A DNA stretch of 47,492 nt from assembly GCA_009841405.1 (NCBI GenBank), contig VXLV01000061.1, forward strand, positions 1-47,492, read 5' to 3'. Below the pieces are notes generated by a model. That model worked only from the letters and a program-made list of their open reading frames with translations, had not been told where the DNA came from and searched no databases. The stretch comes from Chloroflexota bacterium (GTDB lineage: Bacteria > Chloroflexota > Anaerolineae > Aggregatilineales > Phototrophicaceae). Each line of letters opens with the position of its first letter. The stretch's first letter is position 1. The position numbers were made by a program, and so were the translations under genes. This document shows positions 9,058-16,722 of the stretch, in pieces.

Positions 9058-10029
9058 TCAGCGATTGTAGACGATGTAGGTATCGCGCAGTTCTTCGCGC
9101 AGCTCGAGGTAGTTGCGATAGCGGGTGGCGTCTATCGCGCCTCGCTCCACAGCGCGGCGGACTGCGCAAGTTGGCTCGTCGATATGCGCGCAATTGCTGA
9201 ACTTGCAATCCAGCACGTGGCGCGCGATGTCAACAAAGTAGGCGTCCAGTTCGTCCGGTTCAATGTCCCAGACGATTAATGATCGAATGCCCGGCGTGTC
9301 GGCAATGTAGCCGCCGCTGTCAAGCCGCACCAGGGCGCTGTCCCGAGTGGTATGCACGCCTTCCGCTGAATGCCGCCCGACATCTTTGACCTGTCGCCCC
9401 AGGCCGGGCTGCATGCAATTCAAGAGGCTGGTCTTGCCGACGCCGGAAGGCCCGGTGAAGACGGAGATGCCGCCGGCCAATCGCGACCTCAACGCGTCGA
9501 TGCCATCGCCGCGCAGCGCGCTCGTCCGAACGACCGGATAGCCGATGCGCTCATAGCCGCGCAAGCTGGACTCCAGCGCTGGCGCGGCGTCCAGATCAAT
9601 TTTGTTGAGCACGATGAGTAATTCCGCGATATTCGACCGCTCGCCCGCGACCAGCAGGCGGTCGAGGATTTTCAAGTCCGGCGCTGGCTGGGCGGCGGAG
9701 AACACAAGTAGCGCGCGATCGGCATTGGCGATTACGACTTGCTCGCGCTCGGCCTGGCCAGCGCCGCGCTTGCCAGTCGTGCGGACGGCGCGCGACAGCA
9801 CGCTGTTGCGTGGCGCTATGTCTTCAATGAGACCCAGCGATACATCGGCGCCCGGTTCTCGCCGCAGGCTGATCTGCGCGCGATCGCCGATAGCGGCGAT
9901 ATCCGAGGACTTGGCTTCTTCTTTCAGCCGGCCGCGCAGCTCGCAGCGGTACGTGGCGCTGTCTTCCGCTTCGACCCAATAGAAGCCGCTCTGCTCTTTG
10001 ACAATCAAGCCCGACAGTCGTTCCGCCAA
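9058..10029 (-). CDS. rsgA: Ribosome small subunit-dependent GTPase RsgA
   Basis: A 323-residue circularly permuted GTPase acting in late 30S ribosomal subunit maturation. An N-terminal OB-fold (about residues 1-80) is followed by the permuted motifs in the order expected for RsgA: G4 NKIDL, G1 GPSGVGKTSLLN, then G3 DTPGIRS. The C-terminal zinc-binding domain has the typical ligands in CKFSNCAHIDEPTC. The start is TTG (protein begins MAERLSGL), with AGGAGA six bases upstream, better than any ATG nearby. It converges on the Rieske gene with only 10 bases between stops. Confidence 0.95.
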   Translation of the reverse strand: MAERLSGLIVKEQSGFYWVEAEDSATYRCELRGRLKEEAKSSDIAAIGDRAQISLRREPGADVSLGLIEDIAPRNSVLSRAVRTTGKRGAGQAEREQVVIANADRALLVFSAAQPAPDLKILDRLLVAGERSNIAELLIVLNKIDLDAAPALESSLRGYERIGYPVVRTSALRGDGIDALRSRLAGGISVFTGPSGVGKTSLLNCMQPGLGRQVKDVGRHSAEGVHTTRDSALVRLDSGGYIADTPGIRSLIVWDIEPDELDAYFVDIARHVLDCKFSNCAHIDEPTCAVRRAVERGAIDATRYRNYLELREELRDTYIVYNR

Positions 10030-10190
10030 ATGGATCTCCTTTTCCGGTCATCATGACGATTATAGCCCGTGATTACGCGAGAATGCGCAAGAAAGTCGTT
10101 TAGCGCAGGACCAATGCAAAGATGTTTATGGGCAATAAGGGGTATCTGGAGTAAACTGCGGCTACGAGCCGGGACAACGAGGGCAGCGAC

Positions 10191-10973
10191 GTGGACAACA
10201 ATTCAGAAAGCGCGGCGGTCGAAACGCAGAGTCGCGGCGCCACTGCGCCGAGCAAGATACTCAGTTACGTGGTGGTGGCGGCTGCGTGTTATTTGCTGGG
10301 GCTGGTCGTCGGCGGTGGCTCGCTGAACGCGCCGGACGAGGCGGCCGCCGTCAAAGTCGACGAAGCGCAGTTGCGCGCGGTCATCCTCAGCGTTCTGGAA
10401 GAGCGCGATTTGGCGGCGGCGGATGACACCGCGCCCGACCGCTTCGCGCTGGTTGATGACGATCCCTATCTGGGCGCGGAAGACGCGCCGGTCGTCATCG
10501 TCGAATTCAGCGACTTCTTCTGCACGTACTGCAAACGGCACTTTGACCAGACCTTCGCGCCGCTGTTGGAGAGTTACGGCCAGCACATTCGTTACGTCTA
10601 TCGCGATTTCGCCCGCCTCACGCCCGAATCGGGCCCGGCGTCGGAAGCGGCGCAATGCGCGTTCGAGCAAGGCAAGTTCTGGGAATTCCGCGCCGATTTC
10701 TTCTCCAATCAAGAAGCCCTCGGGCGCGATTTCTACCTCGAGACCGCGGCCGCGCACGAGCTGGATATCGAAGCATTCACCGCTTGCCTTGATGATCGCC
10801 GCTATCTCGACGAGGTTGAGATCGATGGCTTGGACGGCCAGCTGGCGGGCATCCGCGGCACGCCGGGCTTCTTCATCAATGGGCAAATCTTGAGCGGCGC
10901 GCAACCTTACGCCATCTTCGAGCGGATGACGCAGCGCGAACTGGATATGGCCGGCATCGACTACGGCGGATAA
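10191..10973 (+). CDS. Membrane-anchored DsbA-family thioredoxin-like protein
   Basis: A 260-residue protein with a short cytoplasmic N-terminus, one membrane segment at about residues 25-45 (VVVAAACYLLGLVVGGG), a spacer helix, and a DsbA/DSBA-like thioredoxin domain from about residue 90. The active-site motif is F-C-T-Y-C, and the cis-proline motif is GIRGTPGFFING. This layout matches the BdbD/DsbA-like exported disulfide oxidoreductases of monoderm bacteria, facing outside the cytoplasmic membrane. The start is GTG with GAGGGC about 8 bases before it. No DsbB/VKOR partner is in the window. Confidence 0.9.
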   Translation: MDNNSESAAVETQSRGATAPSKILSYVVVAAACYLLGLVVGGGSLNAPDEAAAVKVDEAQLRAVILSVLEERDLAAADDTAPDRFALVDDDPYLGAEDAPVVIVEFSDFFCTYCKRHFDQTFAPLLESYGQHIRYVYRDFARLTPESGPASEAAQCAFEQGKFWEFRADFFSNQEALGRDFYLETAAAHELDIEAFTACLDDRRYLDEVEIDGLDGQLAGIRGTPGFFINGQILSGAQPYAIFERMTQRELDMAGIDYGG

Positions 10974-11091
10974 TTTCCTGTGGTAAGTACGCAGCGAACT
11001 TGATCGCGTCCCGTCGTCAGGCGTGATCATTGCCGTCTCACAGCCGGTCTCGGCTATATTGACCGGGCGCGATATACATTTCCGGCAACCC

Positions 11092-12396
11092 ATGTCTAAA
11101 CGCAAGCGAGCGTCGAAAAAGCCCGGGCCTAACCGCCGGAGCGCCAAACGCGACCGGCCGGTTGAGCTGGACATAAGCGATATGGCGCAGGGCGGGCGCG
11201 GCCTGGCCCGGTTCGACGGCAAGCCCGTTTTCGTGCCTTACACAATTCCGGGCGAATCGGTCACCGCCGAAATCACGAACCGACGCGGGTCGGCGCTGTT
11301 CGCGCGCGGCATGCGATTGCGGGCCGCCTCCGCTGACCGCGTCGCGCCGCGCTGCGCGCACTTCGGACCCGGGCGCTGCTGGGAATGCCAGTGGCAACAT
11401 ATCGACTACCCGGCGCAGTTGCTGCTCAAACAAGACGTGCTGGCCGATCAGCTGTCGCGGCTGGGCAAGCTGCCCGATGCGCTGATTGAAGCCGTGCTGC
11501 GCCCAGTCCTGCCGGCGCCGGAACAGTGGGCATACAACCACACGCTGAGGCTGTCACGCGACAAGAGCGGCGCCTGGGGCTTGCGGCGAGACGGCGGAGG
11601 ATTCCACGCGATTGAAGAGTGCCCGGTCACGCATCCCGATCTGCTAGCGCTGCTGGAAGAGTTGGACCTTGATTATGCGCCCGCCCGCCGGATGACCTTG
11701 CGGCGCGGCAGCGACGGGCGACTGATGCTGATATTCGAGCTCAGTGCCGAAGTCGAGCCGCAGCTGACAACCGACCTGCCCTTGAGCGTAAATCTGATCC
11801 TGCCCGATCGCGAGCCGGTCAACCTCATCGGCGACGCGCACAGCCTGTACGCCATCGCCGGCCACGAATTCCGCGTCACCGCCGGTTCTTCATTCCGCAG
11901 CAATGTCGCCGGCATCGAGCTGCTGGTTGACCATGTTGTCGCGGCCCTGCAATTGCAGGGACATGAACGCGCGCTCGACCTCTATGCGGGCGTGGGCGTC
12001 TTCAGCGCGTTCCTGGCGCGGCGGACGGCGCTGGTTACGCTGGTCGAGAGTTACCCGCCGGCCGTCACCGACGCCGATGTCAACCTGGCGGGCATGGACA
12101 ATGTTGATGTCGTCGAGGGCCAGGTAGAGGCGGTCTTGGCGGATATGACAGGCGAGGGCGCGCGCTATGATGTCGCGGTCGTTGATCCGCCCAGCTCGGG
12201 CCTGGGTCCAGAGGTGATTCAACTCTTGTCGCGCTTGAGCGTGGCGCGGCTGGCTTACGTCAGCGGCGACCCGGCGTCGCTTGCGCGCGATAGCCTGCGA
12301 CTGATCGATGCCGGTTTTCAACTGCGCAATCTGCAACCAATCGACCTGGCGCCGCAGACCTACTACCTCAGCGCGGTGGCGACATTCGCGCGCTAG
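11092..12396 (+). CDS. TrmA/RlmD-family RNA methyltransferase-like protein lacking catalytic residues
   Basis: A 434-residue protein with the full RlmD/RumA-type layout: a basic N-terminus, a TRAM domain (IDISDMAQGG-type motif, about residues 20-80), four cysteines placed as for a 4Fe-4S cluster (RCAHFG, GRCWEC and EECPVTH), a central domain, and a SAM-binding fold (ALDLYAGVGVFSAFLA). The family adds a methyl group to C5 of uracil in tRNA or rRNA using a nucleophilic Cys and a general-base Glu. Here the usual YVSCNP/SCDP motif reads YVSGDP (codon GGC at 12265-12267), the terminal H-x-E motif reads YYLS, FQVN is FRSN, and DPPRxG is DPPSSG. It may be inactive or have a different chemistry. A longer GTG start at 11023 is possible; neither has a strong ribosome-binding site. 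Its stop overlaps the convergent aminotransferase stop in one CTAG. Confidence 0.88.
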   Translation: MSKRKRASKKPGPNRRSAKRDRPVELDISDMAQGGRGLARFDGKPVFVPYTIPGESVTAEITNRRGSALFARGMRLRAASADRVAPRCAHFGPGRCWECQWQHIDYPAQLLLKQDVLADQLSRLGKLPDALIEAVLRPVLPAPEQWAYNHTLRLSRDKSGAWGLRRDGGGFHAIEECPVTHPDLLALLEELDLDYAPARRMTLRRGSDGRLMLIFELSAEVEPQLTTDLPLSVNLILPDREPVNLIGDAHSLYAIAGHEFRVTAGSSFRSNVAGIELLVDHVVAALQLQGHERALDLYAGVGVFSAFLARRTALVTLVESYPPAVTDADVNLAGMDNVDVVEGQVEAVLADMTGEGARYDVAVVDPPSSGLGPEVIQLLSRLSVARLAYVSGDPASLARDSLRLIDAGFQLRNLQPIDLAPQTYYLSAVATFAR

Positions 12397-13514
12397 CCGA
12401 TTAGCAGCTTCAGCGCCGCGAACAGCCGCTCCAGGTCCGTGGCCGTGTTGTAAGCCTGCACCGATATGCGTATCCCACAGTAACCGGCCAATTCGCCCAG
12501 TGGGACTTCAATGCGATGCTCGGCGTAGAGTCGCTCCTTGACGGCGGCAGCGTCACAATGCGGCAGCGGGATCGTCACCATCTGCGCAAATTGGTCGCGC
12601 GATAACGGCGGCAAGCCATAATACTCGCAGAGTTCGCGCTGCGCCCGGGCCGCCAAGCCGTGGCACTCGGCGCGCACGAGCTCCCAATCATGCGCGCGCT
12701 GATATTCGATAGCGGCGGGGACGGTCAAGTAAGGCGCGATATCCCGTGTGCCGCTCCATTCGTTATGTTCAACGAAGCCGCTGCCCTCAGCCCAGCCGTG
12801 CGATACAACCAGCGGCTCGAGCCATTCATGGCATTCGCGCCGCGCGTGTAGAAAGGCCGAGCCTTTTGGCGCACAGAGCCATTTGTGAAAGTTGCCGCTG
12901 TAGATATCGGCGCCGACGGCGGCCAGGTCAAGCGGCAACTGGCCGGGCGCATGCGCGCCGTCGATTATCGTCAGTATGCCGAGCTCGCGCGCCCGCCGGC
13001 AGATGCGCTCGACGGGGAAAATCAAGGCGGTCGGCGAGGTGATATGGCTGATGACGATGGTTCGGGTCCGGTCCGACACGTCGGCGAAGAAGGCGTCGGC
13101 GAAGGCTTCGTCGGATGCGTAGGGCAGGCGAACGCGATGCCGTTTGATGCTCGCGCCGGTTTTAGCCGCGACGAATTCCAAGAGCCGGTTGATCGCGCCG
13201 TATTCGTGATCGGTCGTCAGTATCTCGTCGCCGCTGCGCAGCGGAAGCGACCGCAAGGCGATGTTCAGCCCGGCGGTGGCGTTGGCGACGAAGACGATTT
13301 CGTCGGCGGGAACATTGAAGTAGTCGGCGATTGTCGCGCGCGCGTCCGCCATCAGGGCTGGCCGGCGGCGCAGCAAGAATTCCACCGGCTGCGACTCCAA
13401 CTCCCGCTGCCAGGCTTGGTAGCGTTGGAAGACTGGACGCGGGCAAGCCCCGAAGGAGCCGTGATTAAAGAAGACGATATCGTCGCGAATGAGGAAGTCG
13501 GCTTTGCTGAGCAT
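12393..13514 (-). CDS. PLP-dependent class V aminotransferase, isopenicillin N epimerase-like
   Basis: A 373-residue fold-type I PLP enzyme. The opening FFNHGSFGACPRPVF is typical of the isopenicillin N epimerase-like (CefD/EgtE) branch of class V aminotransferases and cysteine desulfurases. Other landmarks are the HxxPTALI-type strand (SHITSPTALIFPV), DGAHAPGQLPLDL for the cofactor Asp, and the Schiff-base lysine in SGNFHKWLCAPKG. A C-terminal small domain follows. No beta-lactam or ergothioneine genes are nearby, so the true substrate (epimerisation, C-S lyase or other) is unknown. The ATG start has a GGTG upstream. Its stop shares CTAG with the convergent gene. Confidence 0.9.
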   Translation of the reverse strand: MLSKADFLIRDDIVFFNHGSFGACPRPVFQRYQAWQRELESQPVEFLLRRRPALMADARATIADYFNVPADEIVFVANATAGLNIALRSLPLRSGDEILTTDHEYGAINRLLEFVAAKTGASIKRHRVRLPYASDEAFADAFFADVSDRTRTIVISHITSPTALIFPVERICRRARELGILTIIDGAHAPGQLPLDLAAVGADIYSGNFHKWLCAPKGSAFLHARRECHEWLEPLVVSHGWAEGSGFVEHNEWSGTRDIAPYLTVPAAIEYQRAHDWELVRAECHGLAARAQRELCEYYGLPPLSRDQFAQMVTIPLPHCDAAAVKERLYAEHRIEVPLGELAGYCGIRISVQAYNTATDLERLFAALKLLIG

Positions 13515-13521
13515 TGATTTT

Positions 13522-13609
13522 CACCACAAAGACAAGAAGGCCACAAAGTTTAATGTGAGATCATATCAGGACAAGACTTATTCTCTGTGATCTCTGTGAT
13601 CTCTGTGTT
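13522..13609. repeat. Degenerate low-complexity repeats between prmC and the aminotransferase
   Basis: The gap has CACCACAAAGACAAGAAGG-like sequence at 13522-13548 and three tandem 9-mers, CTCTGTGAT, CTCTGTGAT, CTCTGTGTT, at 13583-13609. The two parts are roughly inverted relative to each other (CCACAAAG versus CTCTGTG). A related ACCACAGAGAACACA string is at 37686-37700. Such CACAGAG strings recur between genes in many bacteria. Confidence 0.6.
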
Positions 13610-13615
13610 TAGTTT

Positions 13616-14503
13616 TCATTCTCTTTCGGCTCGCGTCAGCTGGAAGCGCGCGATGCGGTCCAGGCCCGCGTAGTCCTTCAATATGCGGCAGTCCGCGCCC
13701 AAATGCTCTCGCACCAAGCGCGCGACGGCTGCGCCCTGATCGGCGCCAATCTCCAGCAAAACCCAGGCGCCAGCCCGGCAAATCGACGGCGTTTGCAGCA
13801 GCAGGGCGCGGATACAGGCCAAGCCATCGCGCCCGCCGTCAAGCGCCGTTCTCGGCTCCCAGCGGCTGACCGCCAGCGTACTTAGGTCAGCGCTGGCGAT
13901 ATAGGGCAGATTCGCTATCAGCAAATCGACTTGGATGCCGCGCTCAATCAGCGGCTGCGCCAGGTCGCCGCGGAAGAAGCGCACGCGCGCCGCCTGCGCT
14001 TCGGCATTTTGCCGCGCCACTTCAAGGGCGTCGGCGCTGATGTCGCTGGCATAGACCGTAGACCGCGGGCGTTGTCGAGCAAACGTGACAGCGAGCGCGC
14101 CGCTGCCCGTGCCGATATCGGCGACTGCCGCGACGCTGGTGTCTTCCGTCAGCCGCAAGGCTTCTTCGAGCAGCAGCTCCGTCTCCGGGCGCGGCACAAG
14201 CACACTCGGCGTCACCGTCAGTTCCAGGTCATAAAAGCCCCGCTTGCCCAGGATGTACGCGAGCGGTTCGCCGGCGGCGCGGCGCTGGAGCAATGACTGA
14301 AATCTCGCCCCTTGCCGGGCATCGAGCGCCTTTTCAGCGTGCGCGAAGAGGAAGGCGCGGTCAACGCCCAGGACATGCGCCAACAGCGTCTGCGCGTCCA
14401 GGTCCGCCGACTCGGATGCCGACAGTTCGGACCGCGCCTGGCGCAGCGCCGCGCGAATCGTCGCCTCGCCAGTCCGGGCAGCGGTTTGAGCGGGCATCAG
14501 CAT
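13616..14503 (-). CDS. prmC: Release factor glutamine methyltransferase PrmC (HemK)
   Basis: A 295-residue SAM-dependent methyltransferase that methylates the Gln of the GGQ motif of release factors. An N-terminal five-helix domain (residues 1-100) is followed by the SAM motif VADIGTGSGALAVTFA and the substrate-Gln motif, here ANLPYI instead of the common NPPYI; the Asn, Pro and Tyr are kept. The start ATG overlaps the prfA stop as TGATG, so coupling with its own substrate gene is likely. The protein ends in an RFQLTR-type tail. It is followed by about 100 bases of repeat sequence. Confidence 0.95.
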   Translation of the reverse strand: MLMPAQTAARTGEATIRAALRQARSELSASESADLDAQTLLAHVLGVDRAFLFAHAEKALDARQGARFQSLLQRRAAGEPLAYILGKRGFYDLELTVTPSVLVPRPETELLLEEALRLTEDTSVAAVADIGTGSGALAVTFARQRPRSTVYASDISADALEVARQNAEAQAARVRFFRGDLAQPLIERGIQVDLLIANLPYIASADLSTLAVSRWEPRTALDGGRDGLACIRALLLQTPSICRAGAWVLLEIGADQGAAVARLVREHLGADCRILKDYAGLDRIARFQLTRAERE

Positions 14504-15573
14504 CAGGCGCCGCCGGCCGCTAGCGCTTCCGCCTGCTGCTGCGTCGCCAGTTGATCGACGAAGGCATCCAAATCGCCGTCCATCACGCCGGGAAGATTGA
14601 AGTTGCTGTAGCCGATGCGATGGTCTGTCACCCGGCCCTGCGGATAATTGTAGGTGCGGATCTTCTCGCTGCGGTCGCCACTGCCGACTTGACCGCGGCG
14701 CTCGGCTTCCCGCTCGCTGCGCTGCCGCTCGACCTCAGCTTCGTAGAGCCGGGCGATCAAGACTTGTTTGGCGCGCAGCTTGTTCTGCAGCTGGCTGCGC
14801 TCGTCCTGCATCTCTACGACCAGGCCAGTCGGTTTGTGAATCAAGCGCACGGCCGAGTCGGTCGTATTGACGGATTGCCCGCCGGCGCCGCGCGCGCGGA
14901 AGACCTGCGTCTCGACATCGCTCATGTTGAGTTGGACATCGACCTCGTCCATTTCCGCCAACACAGCCACGGTCGCCGTACTGGTGTGGATGCGGCCCTG
15001 GCTCTCGGTCGTTGGCACACGCTGCACGCGGTGCACGCCGCTTTCGTACTTCAGCCGGCTGAAGGCGCCCTCGCCCACGATTTGAAAGGTGATGTTCTTG
15101 AATACGCCGTTGCCCTGCTCGTTGATATCCAGCAGCTCGACTTTCCAACGGTTGGACTCGGCATAGCGCGTATACATGCGCATCAGATCGCCGGCGAAGA
15201 TGCCGGCTTCGTCGCCGCCGGCGCCGGCGCGAATCTCAACAATGACATTCTTGCTGTCACGCGGGTCCTTGGGCAGCAGCATCAGCCTGAGTTCTTCCAA
15301 AAGCGTCGCGCTGCTCGTCGCCAATTCGGCGACTTCCTCCTGCGCCATCTCGCGCATTTCCGGGTCGTCGGCGGAACCCAGCAACTCCCTGGCGCCATCG
15401 AGATCTCGCGTCTGTTTCTGATACTGACGATAGGCGTCCACGATCGTTTGCAGGCTCGAACGCTCTTTCGCCAACTCAGCCACTTTTGCGAAATCCGTGG
15501 CGATGGCGGGGTCGGCCATCAAGGATTCGATTTCGTTGTAACGGCTTTCAACTTCGGCCAGTTTTTCCAGCAT
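14503..15573 (-). CDS. prfA: Peptide chain release factor 1
   Basis: A 356-residue class I release factor recognising UAA and UAG. The GGQ catalytic loop is present (RARGAGGQSVNTTDSAV), and the codon-recognition tripeptide reads P-T-T in RVPTTESQGRIHTS, fitting the PxT of RF1 rather than the SPF of RF2. The N-terminal helical domain starts MLEKLAEVESRYNEIE. The length is normal. It precedes prmC with a TGATG overlap. A TATAAT on this strand about 165 bases upstream is the likeliest promoter. Confidence 0.97.
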   Translation of the reverse strand: MLEKLAEVESRYNEIESLMADPAIATDFAKVAELAKERSSLQTIVDAYRQYQKQTRDLDGARELLGSADDPEMREMAQEEVAELATSSATLLEELRLMLLPKDPRDSKNVIVEIRAGAGGDEAGIFAGDLMRMYTRYAESNRWKVELLDINEQGNGVFKNITFQIVGEGAFSRLKYESGVHRVQRVPTTESQGRIHTSTATVAVLAEMDEVDVQLNMSDVETQVFRARGAGGQSVNTTDSAVRLIHKPTGLVVEMQDERSQLQNKLRAKQVLIARLYEAEVERQRSEREAERRGQVGSGDRSEKIRTYNYPQGRVTDHRIGYSNFNLPGVMDGDLDAFVDQLATQQQAEALAAGGA

Positions 15574-15679
15574 AAGTCGGGCTCTTATCGCTTTTGCGTT
15601 GATTCGGTTGATTCAAAGGAGGATCCGCCACGATGACTTACGGCGGCCGGCAAATTCTGTGCAAGCTGCGGCAAGGCTG

Positions 15680-15730
15680 TTAGAATTCGTCCAGTCGCAG
15701 GACGCTGTCGGAGCGGGGCTTGGTATACAT
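15680..15730 (-). CDS. Possible leaderless 16-residue peptide upstream of prfA
   Basis: The ATG at 15730 opens a 16-codon frame (MYTKPRSDSVLRLDEF, stop TAA) only seven bases after a perfect TATAAT on the same strand. The transcript would then begin at or beside this ATG, and the prfA leader would include this mini-ORF. No homologue is known to me. It could be a chance frame; conservation would decide. Confidence 0.25.
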   Translation of the reverse strand: MYTKPRSDSVLRLDEF

Positions 15731-15737
15731 GCCCCGC

Positions 15738-15743
15738 ATTATA
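15738..15743 (-). promoter_or_regulatory. Putative -10 element of the prfA-prmC transcript
   Basis: A perfect TATAAT on the minus strand, 165 bases before the prfA ATG. At 17-bp spacing the -35 reads TGTGCA, only a partial match to TTGACA. It lies in the divergent gap between prfA and the dehalogenase-like gene. Confidence 0.45.
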
Positions 15744-15819
15744 CAGACTGTTCGCCGATTGCACAGTCGCAGACGGGCGTTCACATATCCGACTGTTGGA
15801 CGCCTAGCGGGAGGCCGAA

Positions 15820-16716
15820 ATGCGCGTACTCCGCACGCCGGACGGGCGCTTTCAGAATCTGCCCGAATTTGACTTTGCGCCGCATTACCTCCAGATCGGC
15901 GATACGCGCATGCACTACCTCGATGCAGGCGCAGGCGCCGATACCGTCCTCTGCTTGCACGGCGAGCCAACCTGGTGCTACTTGTACCGGCGCATGATCC
16001 CGCCGCTGGCGGAGCGCTACCGGGTGGTGGCGCCGGACCTGGTCGGCTTTGGCAAGTCCGACAAATATGCCGCGCCGGAAGATTACAGCTTCCACATGCA
16101 CTACGACAAGCTGCGCGCGCTGATAGAGTCGCTGGACCTGCGGGATATCACGCTGATCTGCCAAGACTGGGGCGGCCTGCTGGGCCTGACCCTGGCCGCC
16201 GATCACAGCGAGCGCTTCGCGCGCCTGGTTGTACTCAATACTTTTTTGCCGACGGGCGAAGACAAAGTCAGCGAGGCATTCTTGCAATGGCGGGCATTCA
16301 GCCAGAAGGTCGGCACGCGCATGCAGGTCGGGCGATTGATCGCGCAGACCATCACCAATTACGAACTGCCGGACGACATCATCGCCGCTTACGACGCGCC
16401 CTACCCCGATGACAACTACAAGGCGGGCGCCGCTGTGTTTCCGTCGCTGGTTCCGATTACGCCGGATATGCCGGGCGCGGCGGAGATGAAAGCGGCGCGG
16501 CGCAAATTGTCGCAGTGGCGCAAGCCCGCGCAAGTCATGTTCAGCGATGGCGACCCTATCCTGGGCGGCGCGGCTGGTTTTTTTCGCCGGCTATTTCCGA
16601 CCGCGGCCGACCAGCCGGAGATCACGATTCGCGGCGCCGGGCACTTTCTGCAAGAAGAAAAGGGGCCCGAGATCGCCGCCGAAGTCCTCGCCTTCATGGA
16701 GCGAACGCAAAGGTAA
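15820..16716 (+). CDS. Haloalkane dehalogenase-like alpha/beta hydrolase (HLD-I type)
   Basis: A 298-residue alpha/beta hydrolase. The oxyanion motif HGEPTWCYLYRRM, the nucleophile Asp in ICQDWGG with the following halide-binding Trp, an acidic residue in FSDGDPILGG and the catalytic His in GAGHFLQEEKG match the HLD-I (DhlA/DmbA-like) haloalkane dehalogenases, which cleave carbon-halogen bonds by SN2 attack. A cap-domain Trp (AFLQWRAFSQ) could be the second halide ligand. Related epoxide hydrolases keep the Asp but normally carry two cap Tyr, not evident here. Substrate is unknown. The ATG follows GGGAGG. It is 6 bases upstream of deoC on the same strand, so they probably share a message. Confidence 0.88.
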   Translation: MRVLRTPDGRFQNLPEFDFAPHYLQIGDTRMHYLDAGAGADTVLCLHGEPTWCYLYRRMIPPLAERYRVVAPDLVGFGKSDKYAAPEDYSFHMHYDKLRALIESLDLRDITLICQDWGGLLGLTLAADHSERFARLVVLNTFLPTGEDKVSEAFLQWRAFSQKVGTRMQVGRLIAQTITNYELPDDIIAAYDAPYPDDNYKAGAAVFPSLVPITPDMPGAAEMKAARRKLSQWRKPAQVMFSDGDPILGGAAGFFRRLFPTAADQPEITIRGAGHFLQEEKGPEIAAEVLAFMERTQR

Positions 16717-16722
16717 GAGGCT

